DNA from: Synechocystis sp. PCC 7509
GTDB taxonomy: Bacteria > Cyanobacteriota > Cyanobacteriia > Cyanobacteriales > Chroococcidiopsidaceae
Reading direction: 5' to 3'
NCBI RefSeq assembly: GCF_000332075.2
Contig: NZ_ALVU02000001.1
Coordinates: 124,001 to 188,000, forward strand
Length of the DNA stretch: 64,000 bases
This document shows, piece by piece, positions 9,479 to 17,547 of this stretch; within the stretch, counting starts at the first letter, position 1, and every line of letters starts with the position of its first letter. Made by a program: the position numbers and the translations under genes. Under the pieces are notes generated by a model. It saw nothing but the letters and a program-made list of their open reading frames with translations. It was not told where the DNA came from and ran no database searches.

Positions 9479-10369
9479 TTAAACGGGTAACAAAGTTAAA
9501 GGCTCTCCAAACCACTTTTGCGAGAGTTCGTTAAGCTTCCCCGATTCTTTTAAATCAAAAACGATCGCATTAACTTGTTCTAATAAGTCTGTATCCCCAC
9601 GTCTTACGCCAATATGGCAGGGAGAATTTTTCATCACAAATTTGTTATCAATCCTTTTTTCGGGGTTATCGCGCATCAATTTAGCCGCGACTACGTTACC
9701 TGTAGCAATTAGTTCAACTTGTCCTGACACTAGCGCCGAAGCCGTTAAACTATTACTTGCAAAGCGTTTAATGGGGAAAGTTCCGGGCGGAATTTTTGAT
9801 AACTCCAAGTCTTCTAAAGATCCTTGAGCAACTCCCACTGTGCGTCCTTTTAAGTCATCAAGCGATGAAACTTTAATACTTTGTTCGCCATAAACCCCAG
9901 AGAAAAACGGCGCATAAGGGGCTGAAAAATCAATGATTTTTGCTCGTTCTTTATTTTTCCCTAAGCTGGAAATTACCATATCTACTCGATTGGTTTGCAA
10001 AAAAGGTATCCGATAATTGCCAACTACCGGAACTAGCTCTAGTTTGACTTTTAACCCTTGAGCAATTTCTTGAGCAATATCAACGTCATAACCTTGAAGC
10101 TGCATAGTTGTATTTACCGAGCCAAAAGGGGGAAAATCGTCAGGTACAGCAACTTTTAGCTTTCCTGTAGCGATAATTTGGGCTAAAGTTGCGCCGGGAT
10201 TGGGTACGCCAGGTAAACTAGATGCTGATGCGATCGCAGATGTTACCGCCAGTTTTTTAGTTGAAGAAGATTCGGGGGACGAACAAGCCGCAATGCTGAC
10301 GGCGATTAAAAAACCTGTGATAAAAAGAGCTAAAGCTTTTAGTAGCTTGGTAGATAACCTTTTGTGCAT
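9479..10369 (-). CDS. Amino-acid ABC transporter substrate-binding lipoprotein
   Basis: This 296-residue periplasmic binding protein (family 3, SBP_bac_3) captures a polar amino acid or similar small solute. I take the start at ATG 10369, where a classic lipoprotein signal begins: basic MHKRLSTK, a hydrophobic core, then the lipobox SIAAC with Cys29 as the lipidated residue. The open frame extends 52 codons further upstream, but those residues look unlike a signal. Family motifs are LKVAVPDDFPPFG, YDVDIAQEIA and GRTVGVAQGS. In similar proteins the Arg/Asp residues that grip the amino group lie near DMVISS and MKNSPC. It follows two permease genes and precedes the ATPase. Confidence 0.92.
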   Translation of the reverse strand: MHKRLSTKLLKALALFITGFLIAVSIAACSSPESSSTKKLAVTSAIASASSLPGVPNPGATLAQIIATGKLKVAVPDDFPPFGSVNTTMQLQGYDVDIAQEIAQGLKVKLELVPVVGNYRIPFLQTNRVDMVISSLGKNKERAKIIDFSAPYAPFFSGVYGEQSIKVSSLDDLKGRTVGVAQGSLEDLELSKIPPGTFPIKRFASNSLTASALVSGQVELIATGNVVAAKLMRDNPEKRIDNKFVMKNSPCHIGVRRGDTDLLEQVNAIVFDLKESGKLNELSQKWFGEPLTLLPV

Positions 10370-10458
10370 TTTTTTATCGGGTTTTAAATTATTTGACTTT
10401 GTAGATGTAGGGTTGATGATTTGCGCCCCTACGGTTAAATTAGATTTTCTTTCATCTT

Positions 10459-11112
10459 CTAAGCTTTGTAGCTCATACTTCCTTCTAAGCGCTGGCTGAG
10501 GATTGAAAGGGGATAACACAAGCAAAAGTAAATTAAGCCAGCAATCGAAAATACTAAAAGACTTTGTAAGGTTACATTATTAATTTGCGCTGCTGCTCGT
10601 GATATTTCTGTAAACCCAATTACCGATGCTAGAGAAGTTCCCTTAATTACTTGCACTGCAAAACCCACTGTGGGCGCAATTGATAGCTTCAATGCTTGGG
10701 GTAAAATAATTAATCTCAGTTTTTTAAAATACCCAAAACCTAACGCTGAAGCGGCTTCCCATTGTCCCGTACCAATCGCCGCAATTGAACCGCGCCAAAT
10801 ATCTGCTAAAAAAGCACTGGTAAAAGCTGTTAAAGCTAAGGTTGCAGCTTGTAAGGGTGACAAATTTACCCCTAATACAATCGAAATGCCAAAAAAAGCC
10901 AAGAATAATTGCAATAATAACGGCGTTCCCTGGAAAAACTCGATATAAATCCAGCTAATGCTACTTAGCCATTTATTCGGGGAGATTCGCATTAACATTA
11001 CACCAAAGCCAATTAGCCCACCGCAGATAAAAGCGATCGCGGATAATATTAATGTCCACTTGGTAGCTATAAGTAAGTTTGTAAAAATAATGGCGGTTGT
11101 AAATTCTTCCAT
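10459..11112 (-). CDS. Amino-acid ABC transporter permease (HisM/GlnP type), second of two
   Basis: This 217-residue inner-membrane permease has about five helices. The cytoplasmic EAA loop is visible as WEAASALGFGYFKKLRLIILPQALK, where the ATPase couples, and EFFQGTPLLLQLF is a typical early family motif. It starts 5 bp after the stop of the first permease, consistent with a heterodimeric channel. The ATG at 11112 gives the canonical length. The 89 bp between its stop and the binding-protein start contain the half repeat TTGCGCCCCTAC. Confidence 0.92.
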   Translation of the reverse strand: MEEFTTAIIFTNLLIATKWTLILSAIAFICGGLIGFGVMLMRISPNKWLSSISWIYIEFFQGTPLLLQLFLAFFGISIVLGVNLSPLQAATLALTAFTSAFLADIWRGSIAAIGTGQWEAASALGFGYFKKLRLIILPQALKLSIAPTVGFAVQVIKGTSLASVIGFTEISRAAAQINNVTLQSLLVFSIAGLIYFCLCYPLSILSQRLEGSMSYKA

Positions 11113-11117
11113 TTTTG

Positions 11118-11792
11118 CTACCTTCTGTACTTGGCAAATTCAAAGTATTTTTTCTCTACTGCGTAAGCAATCCCTTTGATTAACCAGACGATCGCCAGGT
11201 AAACTAACGCTATTGTGAAGTAAATTTCAAAGCTGCGAAAAGTCCGCGCGTTTAAGTAATCGCCTGTAAAAGTCAAGTCTTCTGTAGCTATTTGAGATAC
11301 GACACTTGTAAAAAGTACCGCTAAAATAATTTGTCCTACTAAAGCTGGATAAATGTTTGCTAAAGCTGGAGTTATGACAATATGGCGAAAAACTGATATC
11401 GGTTTAAATCCGAGCGCTAAACCTGCTTCTACTTGCCCTTTATGGATGCTTTCGACTCCTGCGCGGACAATTTCGGTTGAATACGCGCCAAAATTTACCG
11501 CTAAAGCTAGTGTTGCAGCTTGTTCTGCTGTTAACTTTAGTCCTAAATTGGGTAATCCAAAAAAGATAAAAAATAGTTGAATCAAAAACGGGGTGTTGCG
11601 GATTAATTCTACATAAGTCGCCGCTAATCCATTTAAAAAGCGGTTTCCAGACGTTCTACAGAGCGCTCCTATTATCCCAATTGCTAACCCAAAGGCGATC
11701 GCAATTAACGATAATCTTACCGTCACCACCGCCCCACTGAGAAATAAGCCCAAGTTATCCCAGACAACGGAAAAATCAAAAGTATAACCCAT
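11118..11792 (-). CDS. Amino-acid ABC transporter permease (HisM/GlnP type), first gene of the operon
   Basis: This 224-residue permease begins MGYTFDFSVVWDNLG at ATG 11792. The longer open frame begins at a TTG (11846) that lies inside the operator-like region and encodes a polar tail atypical of the family, so I reject it. ELIRNTPFLIQLFFIF and the EAA loop VEAGLALGFKPISVFRHI are family signatures. It is the promoter-proximal gene of the importer-carbamoylase operon. Two palindromic sites, 36 and 63 bp upstream of the ATG, probably carry the control. Confidence 0.9.
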   Translation of the reverse strand: MGYTFDFSVVWDNLGLFLSGAVVTVRLSLIAIAFGLAIGIIGALCRTSGNRFLNGLAATYVELIRNTPFLIQLFFIFFGLPNLGLKLTAEQAATLALAVNFGAYSTEIVRAGVESIHKGQVEAGLALGFKPISVFRHIVITPALANIYPALVGQIILAVLFTSVVSQIATEDLTFTGDYLNARTFRSFEIYFTIALVYLAIVWLIKGIAYAVEKKYFEFAKYRR

Positions 11793-11827
11793 ACTTCTAT
11801 CTAAGGGATGATTTGTTTGCTTTTGAA

Positions 11828-11838
11828 TACTGTATACA
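11828..11838. promoter_or_regulatory. Candidate GntR operator TACTGTATACA
   Basis: This 11-mer contains the palindrome TGTATACA. The identical 11-mer occurs at 20064-20074 between the divergent second importer operon and the gntR gene. T-GT-AC-A palindromes are typical operators for FCD-type GntR proteins. Confidence 0.6.
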
Positions 11839-11854
11839 TCATCCAAAAAAATAA

Positions 11855-11876
11855 TACTGTATCTCTCTATACAGTA
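11855..11876. promoter_or_regulatory. Inverted repeat TACTGTAT-N6-ATACAGTA
   Basis: Perfect 8-bp arms around the spacer CTCTCT, 27 bp from the first site. The left arm repeats its TACTGTAT. This is probably a second binding site or promoter-overlapping operator of the amino-acid importer operon. Confidence 0.55.
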
Positions 11877-12055
11877 GAGTTACGGGCATTTTTCGCAATA
11901 GATTAAAGTTTCTTATATTTGGTAAATTTCTAGATTTTTCGTTACAATGGATACAGAAACAAAAACAAGCGTTCATCTCTTTTTAAAGAGACGGAAGTAA
12001 GTTAAGACTGAAGGAACGCGCCTCAAAAACGATGACGCTACAGGAGGCGGAATTA

Positions 12056-12364
12056 ATGAATTACCAAGACCTAAAACTAATTACCAGCAGAGAATTAGAA
12101 GCAAACCAAATAAACCGCGAATCATGGTTAAGTAGAGTTTGGCAAAAGCTAACTACTTATTTAAGTCAAAGCTCTGGGTTGCGTGTATGGCAATCAGACA
12201 AAAAAGGTAGTAGTGTATGGAATCTATACAACCCAACTACAGGCGATAAACTTAGCTTTGATTCTGAAACAGATGTAAGAACATGGATTGAAGAATCTTA
12301 CTATCGTCCAGCTTCCGCCGAAAGACAGTTTAGACCTTATGCTTGGTATCAGATAGAAAGATAA
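12056..12364 (+). CDS. Conserved small cyanobacterial protein, function unknown
   Basis: This 102-residue soluble protein begins MNYQDLKLITSRELEANQ. The ATG at 12056 is chosen because AGGAGG (12042-12047) lies 8 nt upstream. A longer frame from ATG 12032 would place that ribosome site inside the coding sequence. The sequence is rich in Trp and Tyr, with SVWNLYNPTTGDKLSFDSE in the middle followed by a basic/aromatic tail. There is no signal peptide, membrane helix or recognised domain. It stands alone between two leftward operons and ends in a bidirectional terminator. Confidence 0.7.
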   Translation: MNYQDLKLITSRELEANQINRESWLSRVWQKLTTYLSQSSGLRVWQSDKKGSSVWNLYNPTTGDKLSFDSETDVRTWIEESYYRPASAERQFRPYAWYQIER

Positions 12365-12396
12365 GCATTGGTTTAAATAATGTACGCATTTTGATG

Positions 12397-12424
12397 GTAG
12401 GGGCGCAATGCTTTGCGCCCTTAC
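12397..12424. repeat. Palindromic repeat GTAGGGGCGCAATG...GCGCCCTTAC
   Basis: A second copy of the 28-bp GTAGGGGCGC family seen at 7112-7139, with a few arm mismatches. It lies just before the terminator between convergent genes. Confidence 0.75.
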
Positions 12425-12466
12425 ACATTTTTACAGATGTACCTTAAGTTAAGAATCGCCATAAAC

Positions 12467-12493
12467 AAAAACCCGCAATTATCACGGGTTTTT
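12467..12493. terminator. Bidirectional intrinsic terminator
   Basis: AAAAACCCG (12467-12475) pairs with CGGGTTTTT (12485-12493) around a 9-nt loop. A-runs and T-runs flank the GC stem on both sides, so it can end both the rightward small gene and the leftward porin operon. Confidence 0.85.
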
Positions 12494-12495
12494 GT

Positions 12496-14109
12496 CTAAA
12501 AACTAAAAGTTGTCCGTATCGTCCCAACATACTCCGTATCGTTGCTACTGTTATGTTCTGGATTGAAAATTGCTAATAATCCTGGCGTAACTTCAATGTT
12601 GTTAGTCAGACGATAACGATAAAAAGCTTCTAAATGATAGGACGTATCGCTATCAACTCGGCTTCTATTGCCAAAGCCAATTTCTCTTACATCCGAACTT
12701 GTGACTTTAGGGGATTGACCAAACAAAAGACCGCCTAAACTGCCTTCTTTACCCAAATCTGGAAAACCTAAACCCGCCGCATAGTACCAAATATCGGCTT
12801 TAGCGCCACGATTGCCCGTGACAATTGTACTGCTATCGGGGTCACCAATGGCGATCGCCTGACTATAACCACCCCAACCAAACAAAATCAACTTAGGACG
12901 TATACGGAGACTTGCTTGTACGCCGTAATGATTGCCTGTTGTGGAGATATTACCAAAGGGTGCGTTAGCAAAAACACTCCCGGTACTTTCCATAAAACTA
13001 ATGTTACCTGTAGTAGGAGTATCGTAAGTGTGAGCATAGGTCAAACCCAAGCCAAAAGCCTCGCCTAGCTTAAAATTTAACTGACCAAAAGCTGCATAAG
13101 TTCCGTTAGCAATGCCAAAACCGTTATCGGGATTGTTTGCAGTGGGAGCTAAATAAGCCAAATTTGCCCCAATAGCGCCTTGAGGATTAATCGCAACTTC
13201 TACACCCGCGCCACCATTTTGATGTCGATAAATCGGGCTAAATCTACCGTAGCGGGAAATAGCACCGCGTCCACTACTTTCAAAAGGACTGTAGACAGGA
13301 AAACCTCTAGCGTCTAATTCCACATTAGTAGCATCAACTTGAACTACAATGCGATCGCCTACAGGGAAACGATAAAAAATTTGATCGACATCTAGACTAT
13401 TATCATTACTGATATCAAAGCCCAAACGAGTCATATTGCTACCTGTAACACTTGTCCCAAAAGGGCTAAAGTTTCGAGCTTGCAAACGCACTCTTAAAAG
13501 GTCTTCACCGGAAAAACTGGTATTTAAAGCCAAACGAACGCGGCTAGTAAGAGTCAATGTATCTTCTATATTGCCATTAGAACCGGGAATGCGACTTGAA
13601 GAAACAGCCCGATTATCGCCAAATACACCATTAACAGCAAAAATAGCTTCTCCGCCTAGCTTAGTTGTAGTAGAAAATTGATTTGCTTCTAAAGTGGCGG
13701 TTTGTACTTCTAGGCTGTCTACTCTACCGCGAATAGTTGCTAATTCTGTAGCAAACTCTGTTTGGAGTTTTTGTAAAGTCGCTAAATCATTACGAGTAGC
13801 AATATCTGTTGTAGCAGTAGCAATTAATTCATTAACTCGGTCTAAACAAGCATTTAAACCCGCCGCAAATTCATAGCGAGTTAAAGCCCGATTTCCCCGA
13901 AAAGTCCCATCTGGATAACCTGCAATGCAACCATAACGTTCAACTAAAGACTGCAATGCTTGAAAAGCCCAATCGGTCGGTTGCACATCCGAAAGCTGAG
14001 AAACCGATGTAACTTGAGCCATTGGTTCTAGGTTTTGTGCTGTTGCAGTCAACGCAAAACCACTAATAGCAGAAGTTACAGCTACTATAGTTCGCAGAAA
14101 ATACATCAT
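12496..14109 (-). CDS. SLH/OprB-type outer-membrane porin (last gene of polyamine-type ABC operon)
   Basis: This 537-residue exported porin has a signal peptide (about 1-24), then one SLH domain containing DVQPTDWAFQALQSLVERYGC and YPDGTFRGNRALTRYEFA. A short coiled coil (LATLQKLQTEFATELATIRGRVDSL, about 115-140) and a beta-barrel of the carbohydrate-porin OprB type follow, ending in an aromatic F as outer-membrane barrels do. Such proteins are the main cyanobacterial porins and are annotated as iron-uptake porins. It is a paralogue of the gene at 15841-17496. Both are interleaved with importer genes, which implies a dedicated outer-membrane route for the importer's substrate. Confidence 0.9.
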   Translation of the reverse strand: MMYFLRTIVAVTSAISGFALTATAQNLEPMAQVTSVSQLSDVQPTDWAFQALQSLVERYGCIAGYPDGTFRGNRALTRYEFAAGLNACLDRVNELIATATTDIATRNDLATLQKLQTEFATELATIRGRVDSLEVQTATLEANQFSTTTKLGGEAIFAVNGVFGDNRAVSSSRIPGSNGNIEDTLTLTSRVRLALNTSFSGEDLLRVRLQARNFSPFGTSVTGSNMTRLGFDISNDNSLDVDQIFYRFPVGDRIVVQVDATNVELDARGFPVYSPFESSGRGAISRYGRFSPIYRHQNGGAGVEVAINPQGAIGANLAYLAPTANNPDNGFGIANGTYAAFGQLNFKLGEAFGLGLTYAHTYDTPTTGNISFMESTGSVFANAPFGNISTTGNHYGVQASLRIRPKLILFGWGGYSQAIAIGDPDSSTIVTGNRGAKADIWYYAAGLGFPDLGKEGSLGGLLFGQSPKVTSSDVREIGFGNRSRVDSDTSYHLEAFYRYRLTNNIEVTPGLLAIFNPEHNSSNDTEYVGTIRTTFSF

Positions 14110-14137
14110 CTCACACCTAAAAAATTATCGAGCTTTT

Positions 14138-14956
14138 TTACTGCGACTGACGACGGGAAAGTAATCTAATTCCTACCAGTGCTATACCAATTAAGATAAA
14201 AGAAAAGACTGTAGTTAATGTCCCCAAAGCATAAAGAGCGGGAGATGTGACATTAGTTGTCATCCCAAAAATTTCTAAGGGTAAAGTATTTGTTTCGCCA
14301 GAAATCAACGAAGTACGGGTAAATTCATCGTAGGAAAGCGTAAAGCCTAGCAAACCCACACCAATTACACTTGAAGCAATTAAGGGGAAAACAATTTGCC
14401 AAAACGTTGTCATTTCACTTGCGCCTAAATCGCGCGCAGCTTCTTCGTAAGCTGGATTAAAACGCCCAAAGATTCCCAGCATAATTAAGAAAGCAAAGGG
14501 CAAAGTCCAAGTCAAATGTCCCGCCAACGCTGACGAAAACCATTGATTGTCTAACCCAACTAAGCTAAATACAATCCCAATGCCTAGAGATACTAAAATA
14601 CTCGGCACAATTAGGCTAGAAATTGTTAGGTAAAAAACGGCATTAGAACCAAAAAAGCGCCGCCGAAAAGCTAATCCCGCCATGACGCTAAAGACAACGG
14701 TAAACACTGTTACTAGCAAACCTAAGCTAAAAGAACGCCCAAACGCATCAACAAAGTTTCCTACACGCTGCACTCCAAATACGGCATTTAACCAATGGAA
14801 ACTGAACCCGCGCATGGGAAAAGTTAACTGTCCTTCGGGGCCTTGAAGGGAAAGGATAAAAATAGCGAACATTGGGCCGTATAGAAATAAAACAAATAGT
14901 CCAAAAAATGCTGTCAGCAGATAACTAGAAAGAGATTTTTTTGCGCTTTGAGTCAT
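14138..14956 (-). CDS. Polyamine-type ABC transporter permease (PotC-like)
   Basis: This 272-residue inner-membrane permease has about six helices. The EAA coupling loop EEAARDLGASEMTTFWQIVFPL is clear, as is the PotC/PotI-type C-terminal half (LSYDEFTRTSLISG, then TLPLEIFGM). It starts 3 bp after the partner permease stop, so they are co-translated. Members of this group import spermidine, putrescine, 2-aminoethylphosphonate or other small cationic solutes; specificity is not readable here. The porin stop-to-start gaps in this operon are short, so I treat 20009 to 12496 as one transcript. Confidence 0.9.
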   Translation of the reverse strand: MTQSAKKSLSSYLLTAFFGLFVLFLYGPMFAIFILSLQGPEGQLTFPMRGFSFHWLNAVFGVQRVGNFVDAFGRSFSLGLLVTVFTVVFSVMAGLAFRRRFFGSNAVFYLTISSLIVPSILVSLGIGIVFSLVGLDNQWFSSALAGHLTWTLPFAFLIMLGIFGRFNPAYEEAARDLGASEMTTFWQIVFPLIASSVIGVGLLGFTLSYDEFTRTSLISGETNTLPLEIFGMTTNVTSPALYALGTLTTVFSFILIGIALVGIRLLSRRQSQ

Positions 14957-14959
14957 GAT

Positions 14960-15817
14960 TTAAAGCTCCTTACGAATATCAACGGTACGCAAAATTCCAA
15001 AGACAATTAGTAACGTAATGATGAGTAAGACTACCGCATTAGCTGCCGCTAGTGGATACTGCAAGCTATCTATTTGATTTTTGATCAGATACCCGACAGA
15101 GGAAGATTTACCACCACTCATGATCCGCATAGTGGCAAATTCGCCCATTACTAGAGTGATGATAAAAATAGAACCGATCGCAATTCCGGGCGCAGATAAA
15201 GGTAAAATTATTTGCTGTTGAATCTGTAATGGAGACGCGCCTAGGTCTTCAGCAGCAGTAATGAGCGATCGCTCGATTCGCATCATACTATTAAATATTG
15301 GCGCAACTATAAACAAAGCATACAGATGTACCATCGCTAAAATTACCGAAAAATCCGAGTAAAGCAACGCCTCGATTGGTTGGTTAATTAGCCTTAATCC
15401 CATCAAACCTTGATTAATCAATCCTTCTCGTCCCAAAAAGGGAATCCAAGAAATCATCCGAATGACGTTAGAAGTCAAAAAGGGAATGGTGCAAATTAAA
15501 AACAAAATAGTTTGCCATTGGGAACTTTTGACCTGAAAAGCTAGAAAATAAGCCACCGGATAACCAATTAACAAGCAAAGTACCCAAACGATCACGGCAA
15601 ACTTGAAGGTATTGAGATAAGTTGCTAGGTAGACTTTAGATGTAAAAATCCCCAAATAGTTATTGAGGGTAAAGCCGGGAGTCATTGCAAAGCCGTTAAA
15701 GTTCCAAAAACTGACAATTGCGATCGCAATTATCGGTAAAATCAGAAATAATAAAAAAACTAGCGTCTGGGGAGCCACCAGTAAGTAAGGCTTTAAAGCA
15801 TTAGAAGTTTTTAGCAT
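14960..15817 (-). CDS. Polyamine-type ABC transporter permease (PotB-like)
   Basis: This 285-residue permease has a first helix near 10-32, the PotB-type PIIAIAIVSFW start and the EAA loop AAEDLGASPLQIQQQIILPL. GEFATMRIMSGGKSSSVGYLI is the conserved C-terminal loop motif. It forms the channel with the downstream PotC-like partner. It follows the second porin by 23 bp. Confidence 0.9.
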   Translation of the reverse strand: MLKTSNALKPYLLVAPQTLVFLLFLILPIIAIAIVSFWNFNGFAMTPGFTLNNYLGIFTSKVYLATYLNTFKFAVIVWVLCLLIGYPVAYFLAFQVKSSQWQTILFLICTIPFLTSNVIRMISWIPFLGREGLINQGLMGLRLINQPIEALLYSDFSVILAMVHLYALFIVAPIFNSMMRIERSLITAAEDLGASPLQIQQQIILPLSAPGIAIGSIFIITLVMGEFATMRIMSGGKSSSVGYLIKNQIDSLQYPLAAANAVVLLIITLLIVFGILRTVDIRKEL

Positions 15818-15840
15818 TGGCTTAAAAGAGATAGGTTGGG

Positions 15841-17496
15841 TTAAAAATTGAAGTTTGTTCGCAGCACTCCCACATAAATTGTTTCGTTGTTGTCGTTATG
15901 GTCAGGATTGGTAATCACAATTAAACCGGGTGTAATGCCGATATTGTCGGTAATTTGATACTTATAAAACGCATCCACCATGATTGATGTATCCCGATCT
16001 TCAAAGGCTGAAACGTCGTTATTCGTAGTTTTTGAAGGCATCCCGACCACAATTCCGCCTAAATTGCCTTTTTTGCCCAAATCGGGAAAAGCTAAAGCCA
16101 CAGCCCAAGATTGAATATTAGCCTCCGAACCGTCACCTGGCCCGCCTTCCGCCGCCGCATCCGCAAAATAATACCAACCACTCAAAATAAACTTAGAACT
16201 AAGCCGATACTCCGCTTCAACGCCATAGCCATTAGTAGAAGTACCATAGGGGCCAAAAGGAAAAGCAGCATTTTCGCTACCAAAAAAGCCTCCAGGGGGA
16301 GCATTTCCGCTACCGTCATCGTAGGCGCGTAGATAGGTAAGTGCGATCGCAAATTGTTTGCTAGGTCGAATTGTAATTTGTCCCAACGCCCCGTAAGCAC
16401 CACCAAACAAGCCTGTATCGGGATTGTTGGCGGTGGGATCTCCGGCTAAATAACCACCCCCAATATTAATAGAGTCAGTAATGTTGTAATTAAATCCCGC
16501 ACCCGTCACGCCACTAGGGAAATAAATGGGACTTCGCAAAGCAAAACCAGATAGTACCGTGTCGTAGTCGCCATCTAGGGGATGCAAGGTAGGGACAAAT
16601 AAATCTAAAAATCCAAAAGCTTCTAAAAATACCGTTCCGCGATCGCCAATCGGAAAGCGATATTCTAATTGGTTAATAGAAAAGGCGTTATTGCTATCTG
16701 CGGTAAAAGCTAATCTAGACATAGCTGTTCCCGTCGCATCGCCAAGGGCGGGTGTATTACCTGCTTGCAACCGAGTAATTAAGCGATCTTTGCCTGTAAA
16801 GCTAGTATCTAAAATTAGCCGCACCCGCGCCGAAGCAAATATATTGTTGTCCAATGGTTCGCTCTGGGGCTGCGTTCCACCGCTTCTAGGCGTACCAAAT
16901 TGACCGGGAGTAGGGGGGATAATTCCCGCTCCAGAAGTAACGGCTTTGTCGTCCCCAAAAGCTCCAGCAACAGCAAAAACAGCGTGACCAACTAATTTAG
17001 TTGTGGTGGAAAACTGATTTGACTCTAATTCTGCTGTTTGCACTTCTAAACTATCAACGCGCCCTCTAATTACAGCTAATTCGGTTGCAAAGTCAGCTTG
17101 GAGTTTTTGCAAAGTAGCCAAATCTGCTTTTGTAACTAGATTGGAAGTTCCACTACTAATTAATTCATTCACCCTGTCTAAACAAGCATTCATTCCCGCC
17201 GCAAATTCGTAGCGAGTCAAAGCCCGGTTTCCTCTAAAAGTGCCGTCTGGATAACCTGCAATACAGCCATAGCGCTCGACTAAAGACTGTAATGCTTGAA
17301 ATGCCCAATCGGTCGGCTGAACATCCGAAAGCTGAGAAACCGAAGTTACTTGTGCTTGTAGGGTATACGGATTGTCTTGCCGTATAAGTGGAGATTCGTT
17401 TGCACTGGCAACTTGTATAAAGATTCCTAGAGAACCAAAAACAGCAAAACTTTGTCCCAGATATTGCCTGAGAAAATTTAACATTTGCTCCCTCAC
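15841..17496 (-). CDS. SLH/OprB-type outer-membrane porin, paralogue inside the ABC operon
   Basis: This 551-residue porin has a signal peptide (about 1-33), one SLH domain nearly identical to that of the 12496-14109 porin, a short coiled coil and an OprB barrel ending in NFNF. The SLH part of the two genes is much more similar, also at the DNA level, than the barrels. That suggests strong constraint, or gene conversion on the peptidoglycan-binding end, and divergence of the pore. It sits between the binding protein and the permeases, an unusual place for a porin. ATG 17496 is 50 bp after the binding-protein stop. Confidence 0.9.
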   Translation of the reverse strand: MREQMLNFLRQYLGQSFAVFGSLGIFIQVASANESPLIRQDNPYTLQAQVTSVSQLSDVQPTDWAFQALQSLVERYGCIAGYPDGTFRGNRALTRYEFAAGMNACLDRVNELISSGTSNLVTKADLATLQKLQADFATELAVIRGRVDSLEVQTAELESNQFSTTTKLVGHAVFAVAGAFGDDKAVTSGAGIIPPTPGQFGTPRSGGTQPQSEPLDNNIFASARVRLILDTSFTGKDRLITRLQAGNTPALGDATGTAMSRLAFTADSNNAFSINQLEYRFPIGDRGTVFLEAFGFLDLFVPTLHPLDGDYDTVLSGFALRSPIYFPSGVTGAGFNYNITDSINIGGGYLAGDPTANNPDTGLFGGAYGALGQITIRPSKQFAIALTYLRAYDDGSGNAPPGGFFGSENAAFPFGPYGTSTNGYGVEAEYRLSSKFILSGWYYFADAAAEGGPGDGSEANIQSWAVALAFPDLGKKGNLGGIVVGMPSKTTNNDVSAFEDRDTSIMVDAFYKYQITDNIGITPGLIVITNPDHNDNNETIYVGVLRTNFNF

Positions 17497-17524
17497 ACCA
17501 ATTAATGAAACTTTTTTAAAGACG

Positions 17525-17547
17525 GAGACGTAGCACCGCTACGTCTC
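17525..17547. repeat. Hairpin repeat GAGACGTAGC-ACC-GCTACGTCTC
   Basis: Perfect 10-bp arms with a 3-nt loop, same family as 7315-7335. Its edge supplies the first base of the stop codon (CTA on this strand, 17547-17549) of the leftward binding-protein gene. Insertion of the repeat may therefore have set that gene's end. Confidence 0.75.

Noticed and set aside
10370-10525. N-terminal extension of the amino-acid binding protein
   Set aside because: The 52 extra residues precede a perfect lipoprotein signal peptide; the real start is ATG 10369.
11793-11846. TTG-initiated extension of the first amino-acid permease
   Set aside because: It would make the operator-like sites coding and adds a polar tail atypical of the family.
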